This document shows positions 6,773 through 14,984 of a DNA stretch of 38,989 bases, piece after piece (position 1 is the stretch's first letter; every line of letters starts with the position of its first letter). This DNA is from a virus. The stretch is from positions 1 to 38,989 of the IMG/VR virus record IMGVR_UViG_3300042090_001260; one strand, 5' to 3'. The notes beneath the pieces were generated by a model, which saw only the letters and a program-made list of their open reading frames with translations, had not been told where the DNA came from and did no database searches. The position numbers and the translations under genes were made by a program.

Positions 6773-7672
6773 ATGAAGACGATTTTCGGAATTATTGCGG
6801 CGATGATGCTTTGGGCTGGTGCTGCTGCCGCGCAGACGCAGGTCTTGGCGATTGCTGGACCGACGCAGTATATGTACAGCACGGCGAATACGTCGACCAC
6901 GCAGCTTGGGGCCGGGGCGACATTCACCGGTACCATCGAGAGTGTCTTGAACGAGCCGGCGATTTCGATCGATCTGATATCGGATCAGCCTGGCACATTG
7001 ACGATTTTTCAATATGTCACGGCGTCGCCGTCTAGTTTGGTTAGCACGACGGTATTTCCAATTTTGGCTGGTGTTCCCTTCGAACGAAGCATCATCGCCA
7101 ACGGAAATTTCACCAATGCGACCTTCACCAACAATGGCGGCAGCGCGACGACGACGTTCAACCTGAATATCGCCTATGGATCGATCCAGATCGGCGCCGA
7201 CACGACGCTGATGGTCGGCGGCTATACATCGGAAACCTGCGTGACGCCGACGGTGACGGCGAGCAGCGCCTATACGGCCGGCAACGAGGTTGGTGGATTG
7301 ATTACCTTCGCCAACGCCGTCGGAAACATCCAGACTGGCATTTTGCAGGCGGTCCGACTGAATTTCAAAGATGCGCAAACGGCGGAGTTCGATGTAACGT
7401 TTTTTTCATCGAATCCGTCCGCCAGCACATGGACGGATAAATCGGCGCCAGCGATCAATGCGGCTGATGTTTTCAAGGTACAGCCAACCATCAAACTGAC
7501 TAATGCATCCAGCGTGCTTGGTACCCATACCAACTATGGACAGGACGGCATCGGCCGGACGATCAGTCTTGGATCGACATCATTCTATGCCGTGGTGACG
7601 ACGCCCGGTACGCCTACGTTCGCTTCGGCCAACGACATGCAACTGTGCGCTTCGATCTTGAGGGATAATTGA
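6773..7672 (+). CDS. Secreted-type beta-rich protein with Sec signal peptide, 299 aa
   Basis: ATG 6773 follows ATAGGAA. Residues 1-21 form a textbook signal peptide: Met-Lys-Thr, a hydrophobic core FGIIAAMMLWAG, and an AAAA-Q cleavage site. The mature part is Thr/Ser/Asn/Gly-rich beta protein with two Cys residues (in SETCVTP and MQLCASI) that could form a disulphide in the periplasm. No enzyme motif is seen. It is the first of three consecutive genes with signal peptides, between the connector and tail genes. Either these proteins act outside the cytoplasm, for example on the cell surface, or the N-terminus serves a virion role. Confidence 0.7.
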   Translation: MKTIFGIIAAMMLWAGAAAAQTQVLAIAGPTQYMYSTANTSTTQLGAGATFTGTIESVLNEPAISIDLISDQPGTLTIFQYVTASPSSLVSTTVFPILAGVPFERSIIANGNFTNATFTNNGGSATTTFNLNIAYGSIQIGADTTLMVGGYTSETCVTPTVTASSAYTAGNEVGGLITFANAVGNIQTGILQAVRLNFKDAQTAEFDVTFFSSNPSASTWTDKSAPAINAADVFKVQPTIKLTNASSVLGTHTNYGQDGIGRTISLGSTSFYAVVTTPGTPTFASANDMQLCASILRDN

Positions 7673-8985
7673 TGCGCTGGCTTCTCGCCGCACTTCTTTC
7701 GATCTGGTGCATTGGCGCGCAGGCTGGCGAAGTCGGGCCGCGGCGCGCGCTGCTGTCGAGTGCGCATCCGTCTTGGATATTGCCAAGCATCGCGACGACA
7801 CAAGGCGCGGCCGACCTCTATTTCCAGACACAGCAGTATTGGGTCAATGGACAGGGCTATGTGCCCTACACCAGCCAGATCTCGATCAGCCGGACGAGCG
7901 CCGAGACCTGTCAATGGGCGAACGGTCATCTAACCTATGCGCCCAACAACACGCCATGCATTACGGATCTTGGTTTGGCTGTGTGGGAGGGGAGGACGAA
8001 TCTGGAGCCGTCCTCCGGTGATCTGACTAACGCGACCTACTGGCAAATGATCAACGCGACGGCGGTTTCATCTTCTGTATTAGCACCGGACAATATCGGG
8101 ACGCTTCAATTGGTGACGGCAACCTTGTCCGGCGGCAATCGGGTGGCGACAACGGGCATCGGTCTTGCCGTTGTCAACGGCTCAACCTATACGGTGTCCT
8201 ATTACGTCAAGGCTGGATCGTCGCAATATGCTGGGATGGCCGTGACAAACACGACGGTGGCCGGTGCCATTTATAATTTGACGGGGGCCGGAAACGTTGT
8301 TTCCACGACGGGAGCAAACGCTGTCAGCGCGGCAATATCCCCTTGTATAAATGGTATATATCGGATCAGCCTGACCGTAACGGCGGCCAGCACGTCCCTT
8401 GGAATGGCGGTTGGTGTGTCCGATGGCAGTACCTATTCCGGTGCCGGCGTCCTACCATCGGCATCAAGCGGTACGATTTATGCCTCATTTGCCCAATTTG
8501 AACTCGGCGCCTTCCCCACCCCCTACATCCCCACGACAGCATCGACCGCCGCCCGCGCCTCCGATAACCTCACGACAGTCGCTGGAAGTGCGCTCGATAC
8601 GGCACTTCGGGCGACGCCGGGAAGTGTGTTCGTGCAGACGAATGGAATGCAATCATCGTCTGCGTTTAATACATTTATTTTCTTTTCTGGATTTTGGAAA
8701 TTTCGAGTTGGTTCTGATGTTAATCATGTTGATTTCAACAATAATTCTATTGATTTTAATTCTCTAGTCGGCAATGGAAATAGTTATGTAAATAGAGTAA
8801 AGTCTTCAATAATTTATAATGGAACAACAACTAAAATAATAGCATCAGGTGGATCAACATCTTCTGGATCTGAAAATAGATCAACAGCATCAGGAACAAT
8901 TGGCATCGGTAATATATTAAATGGTTACTTAGAGCGCATCGCCGTCGCCCCCAATCTCTATCAACTCTTCCCGACGAGTCCATGA
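7672..8985 (+). CDS. Fibre or receptor-binding-like protein with signal peptide, 437 aa
   Basis: The ATG at 7672 overlaps the previous stop (TGATG). Residues 1-19 are a signal peptide (MRWLLAALLSIWCIGAQA, then GE). Residues about 100-290 form a carbohydrate-binding-module-like beta sandwich: TNLEPSSGDLTNATYW, YTVSYYVKAGSS, and the signature end FELGAFPTPYIPTTAS with ARASDNL, a pattern common in phage fibre or head-fibre proteins. The last about 130 residues look like a lectin or laminin-G-like domain (FRVGSDVNHVDFNNNS). Bases about 8640-8930, which encode this part, are strikingly A/T-rich, suggesting a swapped receptor-binding end. Glycan binding is inferred. Confidence 0.7.
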   Translation: MRWLLAALLSIWCIGAQAGEVGPRRALLSSAHPSWILPSIATTQGAADLYFQTQQYWVNGQGYVPYTSQISISRTSAETCQWANGHLTYAPNNTPCITDLGLAVWEGRTNLEPSSGDLTNATYWQMINATAVSSSVLAPDNIGTLQLVTATLSGGNRVATTGIGLAVVNGSTYTVSYYVKAGSSQYAGMAVTNTTVAGAIYNLTGAGNVVSTTGANAVSAAISPCINGIYRISLTVTAASTSLGMAVGVSDGSTYSGAGVLPSASSGTIYASFAQFELGAFPTPYIPTTASTAARASDNLTTVAGSALDTALRATPGSVFVQTNGMQSSSAFNTFIFFSGFWKFRVGSDVNHVDFNNNSIDFNSLVGNGNSYVNRVKSSIIYNGTTTKIIASGGSTSSGSENRSTASGTIGIGNILNGYLERIAVAPNLYQLFPTSP

Positions 8986-9431
8986 TGAAGATACTCGCCA
9001 TCATCTTGTCGCTCATGGCAACGCCGGCTTCCGCCGCGCCGTTCGATTATCTGTTCGCTTTTCCATCGCAAGCCGCCGCCATCGCCGATCCCGTTGTCGG
9101 GCAATATTACATCACGCCGTCCGTCGGATCGCCTGCATGGCGCGGCGACATCTGCTTCCCGAACATCTTCGCTTGGGACAGCACCAAGGATGTGGTGAAC
9201 GGTGATGGATCGATCACGCACACGTCCTACGATTCCAACTGGCTGATGATCTGCAATTTCCCGACCCGGCAACCGGCGCTGGAAGCTGAGAGCACTACGC
9301 ATCTTATCGTCGATATCGCCCTCTCGGGACCTGCGTCGATGATCTATAGTTGGGTGCCGCCAGCCAGTCTGTCGACGGTGATGCTCCAGCCGATACCGCA
9401 GGGGCGGCTTTATCCATTTGGGAATCCGTGA
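8982..9431 (+). CDS. Hypothetical protein with signal peptide, 149 aa
   Basis: ATG 8982 (or the next codon, ATG 8985) overlaps the preceding stop. Residues 1-19 are a Sec signal peptide (MMKILAIILSLMATPASA, then AP). The mature 130 residues have three Trp (in SPAWRGD, FAWDS, NWLMICNF) and two Cys (in DICFPN and MICNF), consistent with a small exported beta protein stabilised by a disulphide. Family not recognised. It is the third exported-type protein in a row and is followed by an overlapping virion gene. Confidence 0.65.
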   Translation: MMKILAIILSLMATPASAAPFDYLFAFPSQAAAIADPVVGQYYITPSVGSPAWRGDICFPNIFAWDSTKDVVNGDGSITHTSYDSNWLMICNFPTRQPALEAESTTHLIVDIALSGPASMIYSWVPPASLSTVMLQPIPQGRLYPFGNP

Positions 9432-10003
9432 TGCCAGAATTTCTCGATACACGCGGAAGACCAAGCCTAGGAATTGGCATCTGTGGCCGTTGCTCACGTA
9501 AATTTCCCCTGGATGAATTGCATCCCGACCCCAACTCGCCTGGACTTCGCGTATGCATCGATGACCTGGATCAACTAGACCCATGGCGTCTCCCACCGCG
9601 CGACGCGGATAATCTCACGCTGGAATATCCGAGGCCAGACGTCGCCTTGGTGCCCGGATCGTCGCCTGTTTCGACCAACCAGATTCAACTCGTCGCATCG
9701 GCCGATGGCATCGGAGATCCGGTCGCGACGAATGATACGATGGCGCAGATCGCTTTCGATCAACCCGTCGCATCGTTGCAGCAGTCGAACGCGTGGTTGC
9801 CGAATACCGGCTACTACGTCGGCCAGCAAATCACGCCGATCAATCCGATCGGTACCGCCGCAGTGGCACTCGACATTTTCGTTTATACCTGCCTCTATTC
9901 CGGTACGTCCGGTGTCGTGGCTCCGATCTGGCCAACGGTGCCGGGACAGGTTATCCTGGATGGTCAGATTTTGTGGCAGAACGCTGGGGTATATATGGTA
10001 TGA
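9431..10003 (+). CDS. Tail-region protein with N-terminal zinc-ribbon-like motif, 190 aa
   Basis: ATG 9431 overlaps the previous stop (TGATG). Residues 15-55 contain GICGRCSRKFPLDEL, then DPNSPGLRVCIDDLDQLDPW, a Cys-x2-Cys ... Cys arrangement followed by YPRPD; this is a known conserved small-virion-protein layout in podovirus-type phages. The C-terminal half has a PNTGYYVGQQIT ... YTCLYSGTSG pattern like carbohydrate-binding or attachment modules at phage tail proteins. I infer a minor tail or adaptor-associated protein. The next gene starts inside its stop codon. Confidence 0.65.
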   Translation: MPEFLDTRGRPSLGIGICGRCSRKFPLDELHPDPNSPGLRVCIDDLDQLDPWRLPPRDADNLTLEYPRPDVALVPGSSPVSTNQIQLVASADGIGDPVATNDTMAQIAFDQPVASLQQSNAWLPNTGYYVGQQITPINPIGTAAVALDIFVYTCLYSGTSGVVAPIWPTVPGQVILDGQILWQNAGVYMV

Positions 10004-10452
10004 CGTCGCCGGTTTTCATATCGCTGCTGCCGACCGCGAGCACGCCATCGCCGACGGATCTATTTCTGATCGCGCAGGGGCCGACGGGCGCGACCAGAAG
10101 CATCAGCTTGAGCGCGCTGGCCGCAGCATTGAACACGTTCAGTAGCCAGACGTATAGCTTGCAAGTTCCGACGACCGGGTTCGTCATCACCATTGGGAAT
10201 ACGGTCAAGACGCTGATTTTGGCACCGACCGGAACGCTGGCGAGCGGGAAAGTGATTCTGCCAGCCGCCCCAGTCGATGGGCAAATCGCGGCGATCACGT
10301 CCACGCAGACGATCATCGCCTTGACCGTTGCGGCGAGTCCTGGGCAAGGAGTTGTCGGCGCTCCTACGACTTTAACGGTCAGCACGACGGGGCCTTATTG
10401 CTACGAATTTGAATATGTCGCGCCGAACGCTACATGGTATCGGAGGCAATAG
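10000..10452 (+). CDS. Minor tail protein-like, 150 aa
   Basis: ATG 10000 overlaps the upstream stop by four bases (ATGA). The N-terminus (ISLLPTASTPSPTDLFLIAQ, then GATRSISLSAL) has the layout often found at the start of phage fibre or attachment proteins. The rest is beta-rich, with a hydrophobic repeat-like segment (KVILPAAPVDGQIAAITS) and the end YEFEYVAPNATWYRR, typical of fibre shaft or cap modules. No signal peptide. I infer an attachment or stub protein of the tail. Confidence 0.6.
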   Translation: MTSPVFISLLPTASTPSPTDLFLIAQGPTGATRSISLSALAAALNTFSSQTYSLQVPTTGFVITIGNTVKTLILAPTGTLASGKVILPAAPVDGQIAAITSTQTIIALTVAASPGQGVVGAPTTLTVSTTGPYCYEFEYVAPNATWYRRQ

Positions 10453-10455
10453 CCG

Positions 10456-11115
10456 ATGGCGACGAATGTAACCTACAGTTCTATAATTGCTGATCTCCAA
10501 AATTACTTGGAGCGCGGGGCGTCGGCGACAACTGACCAGACCGTATTTAACCAACTACCGCGTTTACTTAATGCAGCCGAACGCAAGCTCGCTCAATACT
10601 TAAAAATCCTCGGCCAGATCGAGGTCTTCGTCGATCCCGTTGGACTGACCGCAGGGTCCAACGTCGTCACCAAGCCTGACCGCTGGCGCAAGACGGTTTC
10701 GATGAACTACGGCACCGGCGCATCGAAAAACAGCCGCAAGTCGCTCTATCCGCGCAGCCTGGAATATTGCCAAGCCTATTGGCCCGACGATTCGCAAGTG
10801 GCGCCTCCGACGTTCTACGCCGACTATGACCAATATCACTGGTTGATCGTTGAAACGCCGGATCAAACCTATCCGTTGCAGGCCCTCTGCTACATGCTGC
10901 CGGTGCTGCTCGACAGCGCCAACCAGCAGAATTTCTGGTCGATTCAGGCTCCGAATGCGCTGCTCTATGGTGCGTTGCTCGAAGCGACACCGTTCCTCAA
11001 GGACGACCCAAGACTTCCGCTTTGGCAGAACATGTGGCAAGCTGAATTGACGAGTCTGGCTGGACAGGATCTGCAAAAAGTCCTCGACCGATCGGCACAG
11101 CGGAGTTCCGCATAA
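10456..11115 (+). CDS. Head-tail adaptor protein (SU10-adaptor-like), 219 aa
   Basis: ATG 10456 lies three bases after the previous stop. The product is helical at its N-terminus (IIADLQNYLERGAS, then QLPRLLNAAERKLAQYLKIL), has a central strand-rich part with SLYPRSLEYCQAYWPD and PPTFYADYDQYHWLIVETPD, and ends with helices NALLYGALLEATPFLKDDPR and LWQNMWQAELTSL. This order matches the adaptor proteins of podovirus-type phages that form the 12-fold ring under the portal. Family knowledge places it between portal and nozzle; the nozzle-like gene lies one gene downstream. Confidence 0.75.
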   Translation: MATNVTYSSIIADLQNYLERGASATTDQTVFNQLPRLLNAAERKLAQYLKILGQIEVFVDPVGLTAGSNVVTKPDRWRKTVSMNYGTGASKNSRKSLYPRSLEYCQAYWPDDSQVAPPTFYADYDQYHWLIVETPDQTYPLQALCYMLPVLLDSANQQNFWSIQAPNALLYGALLEATPFLKDDPRLPLWQNMWQAELTSLAGQDLQKVLDRSAQRSSA

Positions 11116-12500
11116 TGGCGTTCACGAATATCTTCGGTGGCACCGCCGTCAAGCCGTCGCAGCCGTCCTACGAGGCGCTGACGATCTCGGCGAACATCAC
11201 CTTGTCGTGGCCGCTGGAATCGGCCGAGGGTGTTCCCTACGTCGCCTCGCAGATCGATGTGACTGCTACCACTGGCGGTTTGCAGATCGCCATGCCGAAT
11301 GCCATGCAGGGTGCGCTTGGACAGGTCGCGGTGATCACCAATGTCGGCAGCAACAGCGTCACCTTCACCGACAATACCGGCGTGCCCATCGTTACCATCG
11401 CCGCCTCTCAATCGTGGTTGCTGTCGCTCAGTTCGAACCTGACCATTGCCGGTACCTGGCGCGCGATCCAATTCGGCGCGACGACGAGCAATGCGCAGGC
11501 ATCGACACTCGCCGACAACGAAACAACCTTCGCCAATGGAACGGTGCTGAACGTCGGTGTTCCGACGAATCTCCTAACGGTAAACACCAATATCACCGTC
11601 GGTTACCGCGGCAGCATGAACGTTTGGAAAGGGACGGCTCCAGGTACGTTGCAGCTCGATACGGTTACGAACCTGGGCGCCGATTGGTATTGCTATTTTG
11701 CCAACAATTCGCTTTACACCGTGGTGATTACGACATCAGGAGGGAATACGATAAACGGCCAAGCCAGCCTGACGCTTTTCCCAGGCAATGGCACGATCGT
11801 CGTTTGCTCGGCATCCGGCTTCAACTCGACGCTAATTCCCGCGCCGCCAGTGCAGCCGATTTCGGCGTTCACTGCCATTGGCGATAGGGCGTCTGGGTCT
11901 GCTCCAGTTGCCATAACGACGACGGCAGCATCACCGACGGGCGCGTTGATTGTCGTTGGTGTCTCCGATTTCAGTACGGCGGGAGAATCCGGTGTCACGC
12001 TGGTCGATTCGGCCAGTAATACCTATACTCTGGTTGCTGAAGTGTCGCCGAACAATGTCGCTGCTGATGGATTCGTGAAGCTGTATTTCAGCTACAATTC
12101 CACGGCTCTTCCGTTGGGTGGTACCATCACCTACACCAATGCATCGCAGAACGCGTTTATCGTCATGGGGGCGGCTTACGCGACGGGAGTGTTGAAATCG
12201 AGCACTCCGCTCGATCAATTTGCTACCGCCTATGGAAGCAGCACGACGCCGTCTGTTACTTGTGCGGCGACCGTGGCGAATGAATTATTCGTCGGATTTG
12301 CATCTAACGGAAATTTCAGCGGATCATCGACTTTTGTTCAAGCGGCAGGATGGTCGACACCATTGACCAGTGCAGGAGAAGGCCTTGTCATTGGTGGAAA
12401 CTTGAAGAATTTCACAGCGACGACAGAGACTTATAATCCAACGATTGCCGTGTCACATGTGTGGGCAGCAATCATCGCCTCATTCAAGCCGGGATTCTAG
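11115..12500 (+). CDS. Tail fibre or surface virion protein, 461 aa
   Basis: ATG 11115 overlaps the preceding TAA. Residues about 18-125 follow a pattern seen at the N-terminus of many podovirus structural proteins: SYEALTISANITLSWPLE, then IDVTATTGGLQIAMPNA, TNVGSNSVTFTDN and TWRAIQFGA. The C-terminal half (from about residue 255) reads as an Ig-like or jelly-roll surface domain: GALIVVGVSDFS, VDSASNTYTLVAEVS, NELFVGFASNG. No enzyme motif. I infer a virion-attached protein whose N-terminal part binds the tail or head and whose C-terminal part faces outward. Confidence 0.65.
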   Translation: MAFTNIFGGTAVKPSQPSYEALTISANITLSWPLESAEGVPYVASQIDVTATTGGLQIAMPNAMQGALGQVAVITNVGSNSVTFTDNTGVPIVTIAASQSWLLSLSSNLTIAGTWRAIQFGATTSNAQASTLADNETTFANGTVLNVGVPTNLLTVNTNITVGYRGSMNVWKGTAPGTLQLDTVTNLGADWYCYFANNSLYTVVITTSGGNTINGQASLTLFPGNGTIVVCSASGFNSTLIPAPPVQPISAFTAIGDRASGSAPVAITTTAASPTGALIVVGVSDFSTAGESGVTLVDSASNTYTLVAEVSPNNVAADGFVKLYFSYNSTALPLGGTITYTNASQNAFIVMGAAYATGVLKSSTPLDQFATAYGSSTTPSVTCAATVANELFVGFASNGNFSGSSTFVQAAGWSTPLTSAGEGLVIGGNLKNFTATTETYNPTIAVSHVWAAIIASFKPGF

Positions 12501-12502
12501 CG

Positions 12503-14077
12503 ATGGTAGCCCAGCCGATTCCGCTCGATTTTCAAAGCGGCATTCAGCGCGACGGTACGACGCTCGATTCAAACCGCGCTGTCGATGCCCTATGGACGCG
12601 CTGGCGGCTCAACCGTCCGCGTAAAATGGGGGGAACCCAACGTGCCACCGATCAGATCAACGGGATTCCCCGTCAAGTTCATATGTATTATTCCGGCAAT
12701 GTTGTCTATACTCATGTCGGGTCAGCCAATGGTATTCAACAGATTATCCTCGATATATTTGGAACGGTGCAGTCTATAACGGACAGAACCCCATCCGGTT
12801 TCGTGCCGTCCGCTTCGAATGATTGGACGCTCGACGCTATCTACGACACGAATACAGGATTGATCCAATTATTGGCACACTGCACGTTGAACGCAGCATC
12901 GATTTCCAATGTTATCCAGACGACGCCCTATATCGGAAACCTGATTGCTGGAACGGCTCTCGTGGCATTCAGCGATCCCGGATCATATGCCGGTGGTGCG
13001 TGGACAAAACCGTCAGTTGCCGGCGGAATTGTCTGTGTGCAACCCTATGTCTTCGATTTCGACGCATATGGACTGATCCAATGGAGCAGTCCGAATTTCC
13101 CGTTGCAACTTGGCGTGACGGGCGGAACCAGCGGTGCTGGGCAGGCTCGCGAGTCGGCGCAGAAGATCGTCGCCGGGATGCCACTACGCGGTGGCGGCAC
13201 ACAGCAGCCGGCCGCCGTCTTCTGGAGCTTGTCCGAAGTGATCCAGGCGACCTTCGTCGGGTCATCGGCAGGATTTTTCGCCTTCTCCACCCTATCGTCA
13301 TCGTCATCGATTCTCTCGGGAAAATCGGTCATTGAATATGACGGCACTTATTATTGGGTAGGCCAAGGCCGATTTATGTTGTTCAACGGAACCGTACAGG
13401 AGTTGACCAATCAACAGAATGCCGACTGGTTTTTTGACAATCTGACTCCAGGCCAGGAGCAGAAAATCTACGCCTTCAAGGTGCCGCGATATGGCGAAAT
13501 CTGGTTCTGTGCACCGATGTTCGGCAATACGGAATGCAGCCATGCGGCAATCGTCAATTTGCGTGAGCAATGCTGGTATGACACGGCGCTTCCCGATGGC
13601 GGCCGATCCTGTGGTTTCTATGCGCAAGGGTTCAAATATCCGGTGATGGGCGGCGTCGTAAATGGCGCAAATGGATACAAGCTGTGGCTTCATGAGATTG
13701 GCACCGACGAAATCGATGGCTCTGCTGTAAATCCAATGCGGTCCTATTTCGAGACGCCATGGATCGGTGGACTGAAATCGCAGCAGCCGACCAACAATGG
13801 CATGTCGATTCAGCAGTTTGAACCAGATTTTATTCAGGCCGGCGACATGTCGGTCTATGTGATTGGCGAGGCAAATTCGCGAGCACCCGAATCGTCGGGA
13901 ACGCCGGTTCCATTGAAGACGATCCCGAATGTACCGCAGGAAGAGTTGGTGTCGTTCAAGGAAACGCACCGACTATCGCGGCTGCATGTCGAGAGCAACG
14001 TGATCGGCGGAACCTATGTTGCGGGCAAGAATTTCTTGCATGCCGATCCGACCGCTGATCCTCGGAAAACATCGTGA
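12503..14077 (+). CDS. Tail nozzle / packaged-DNA stabilisation-like protein, 524 aa
   Basis: ATG 12503 follows the previous stop by two bases. The protein is a long repetitive beta protein (for example MYYSGNVVYTHVGSANGIQQ, EYDGTYYWVGQGRFMLFNGT, YGEIWFCAPMFGN), the blade-like pattern of beta-propeller nozzle proteins such as P22 gp10 and SU10-type nozzles. Length (about 500) and its place one gene after the adaptor support this. The Thr/Pro/Glu-rich end finishes with HADPTADPRKTS. The next gene starts on an overlapping GTG. Family assignment is from overall pattern, not a unique motif. Confidence 0.65.
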   Translation: MVAQPIPLDFQSGIQRDGTTLDSNRAVDALWTRWRLNRPRKMGGTQRATDQINGIPRQVHMYYSGNVVYTHVGSANGIQQIILDIFGTVQSITDRTPSGFVPSASNDWTLDAIYDTNTGLIQLLAHCTLNAASISNVIQTTPYIGNLIAGTALVAFSDPGSYAGGAWTKPSVAGGIVCVQPYVFDFDAYGLIQWSSPNFPLQLGVTGGTSGAGQARESAQKIVAGMPLRGGGTQQPAAVFWSLSEVIQATFVGSSAGFFAFSTLSSSSSILSGKSVIEYDGTYYWVGQGRFMLFNGTVQELTNQQNADWFFDNLTPGQEQKIYAFKVPRYGEIWFCAPMFGNTECSHAAIVNLREQCWYDTALPDGGRSCGFYAQGFKYPVMGGVVNGANGYKLWLHEIGTDEIDGSAVNPMRSYFETPWIGGLKSQQPTNNGMSIQQFEPDFIQAGDMSVYVIGEANSRAPESSGTPVPLKTIPNVPQEELVSFKETHRLSRLHVESNVIGGTYVAGKNFLHADPTADPRKTS

Positions 14078-14313
14078 TAAATCCGACGACAGGGATGACA
14101 GCGAGACATTGGACGGCGCAGACGAGTTTGCTGATCTCGCGTTATGCCACGATCCCGATTCTCTATGACGACAGTGGATGGAAGGCTTGGGCGGCTTACG
14201 TGTGCTCGATTCCCGCATTGGCGGCTGTGAGTGTACCTCGACCGGAAATCTTCAAGGACTGGCGGGAATGGGCGATCTCGTTCAATGCGCAAACGCGGAA
14301 TCTCGGACTTTGA
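14074..14313 (+). CDS. Small tail-region protein, 79 aa
   Basis: GTG 14074 overlaps the preceding stop (GTGA). Three Trp are spread over 79 residues, with W-x-AQTSLLISRYATIPIL, SGWKAWAAYVCSIP and the end DWREWAISFNAQTRNLGL. Comparable short proteins follow the nozzle gene in related short-tailed phages, but their function is unknown to me. No membrane or signal segment is convincing. The next gene begins on a TTG inside its stop codon. Confidence 0.65.
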   Translation: MINPTTGMTARHWTAQTSLLISRYATIPILYDDSGWKAWAAYVCSIPALAAVSVPRPEIFKDWREWAISFNAQTRNLGL

Positions 14314-14906
14314 AAAATTTTCGATTGATTGGAACTGTCGATGTCGAACCGCTCTTGCACGCGGTCACCGAACATTCGGAACTGTGGGATAGTAATCGGG
14401 TGCGGACATGGCATCGGGCAAGCCCACACTATGGAAAACCCGACATCGTTCTGCGGTTTCAAGACTGGCATCCTGGTGAGGATTATTTCGATCGCGTGCT
14501 GACGACCTTGGGCTGTATCGAATATCCCGCCTACGCCGCGATTCCAGAAGCCAGGGCGGTCATTGAGACTATCGCTGCTATGGTTGGCGCCGTCGAAACT
14601 GGACGGCTCTACATCTCACGTACGCCGCCAGGTGCCCACACACCTGACCACGTCGATCGGATTATCCCAGCCGAGAAGCGGTTCCCGAACCGGCCAATCG
14701 TCTGCGAATATTATGACCGGTACCATGTGTCGTTGCAGTCGGCGTCGGGGCTACTGTTTCACAGCGGCAAGGAATCAATTTTTCCCGCAGTTGGCGAGGT
14801 TTGGTGGCACAACAATCTGTCGAAGCATTCGGTGGAGAACGGATCGTCTGTCGAATGGATTCAAATGGCTCTTGATTTTCGCATTGATCGCGCGACAGAC
14901 TGCTGA
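14310..14906 (+). CDS. Aspartyl/asparaginyl beta-hydroxylase-like Fe(II)/2-oxoglutarate oxygenase, 198 aa
   Basis: TTG 14310 is chosen because it overlaps the previous stop (TTGA), the coupling used throughout this genome; the frame is also open further upstream but overlaps the preceding gene. The cupin core is recognisable: SRTPPGAHTPDHVDR with H114-x-D116 as two iron ligands, then RYHVSLQSASGLLFHSGKE, the GEVWWHNNLSKHSVEN segment with H173 as third ligand, and a final ALDF strand. The family hydroxylates Asp/Asn or related residues using 2-oxoglutarate. The Arg usually found near the end to bind 2-oxoglutarate is not evident (SSVEWIQMALD), so co-substrate binding may differ. Substrate unknown; a virion protein is possible. 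Confidence 0.75.
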   Translation: MKNFRLIGTVDVEPLLHAVTEHSELWDSNRVRTWHRASPHYGKPDIVLRFQDWHPGEDYFDRVLTTLGCIEYPAYAAIPEARAVIETIAAMVGAVETGRLYISRTPPGAHTPDHVDRIIPAEKRFPNRPIVCEYYDRYHVSLQSASGLLFHSGKESIFPAVGEVWWHNNLSKHSVENGSSVEWIQMALDFRIDRATDC

Positions 14907-14943
14907 TATTCTTTAATTCTGCGTTGACCCCTTGTGTCGGTCG

Positions 14944-14960
14944 GCGGTTTGTTCAACCGC
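14944..14960 (+). other. Short hairpin upstream of the acetyltransferase gene
   Basis: GCGGTT (14944-14949) pairs with AACCGC (14955-14960) around a 5-base loop. It lies in the 78-base gap after the oxygenase gene and 24 bases before the next ATG. No T run follows, so it is not a standard terminator; it could affect translation of the acetyltransferase gene. Confidence 0.35.
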
Positions 14961-14984
14961 GTCGCACCAGCAGGGGTAGTGACA

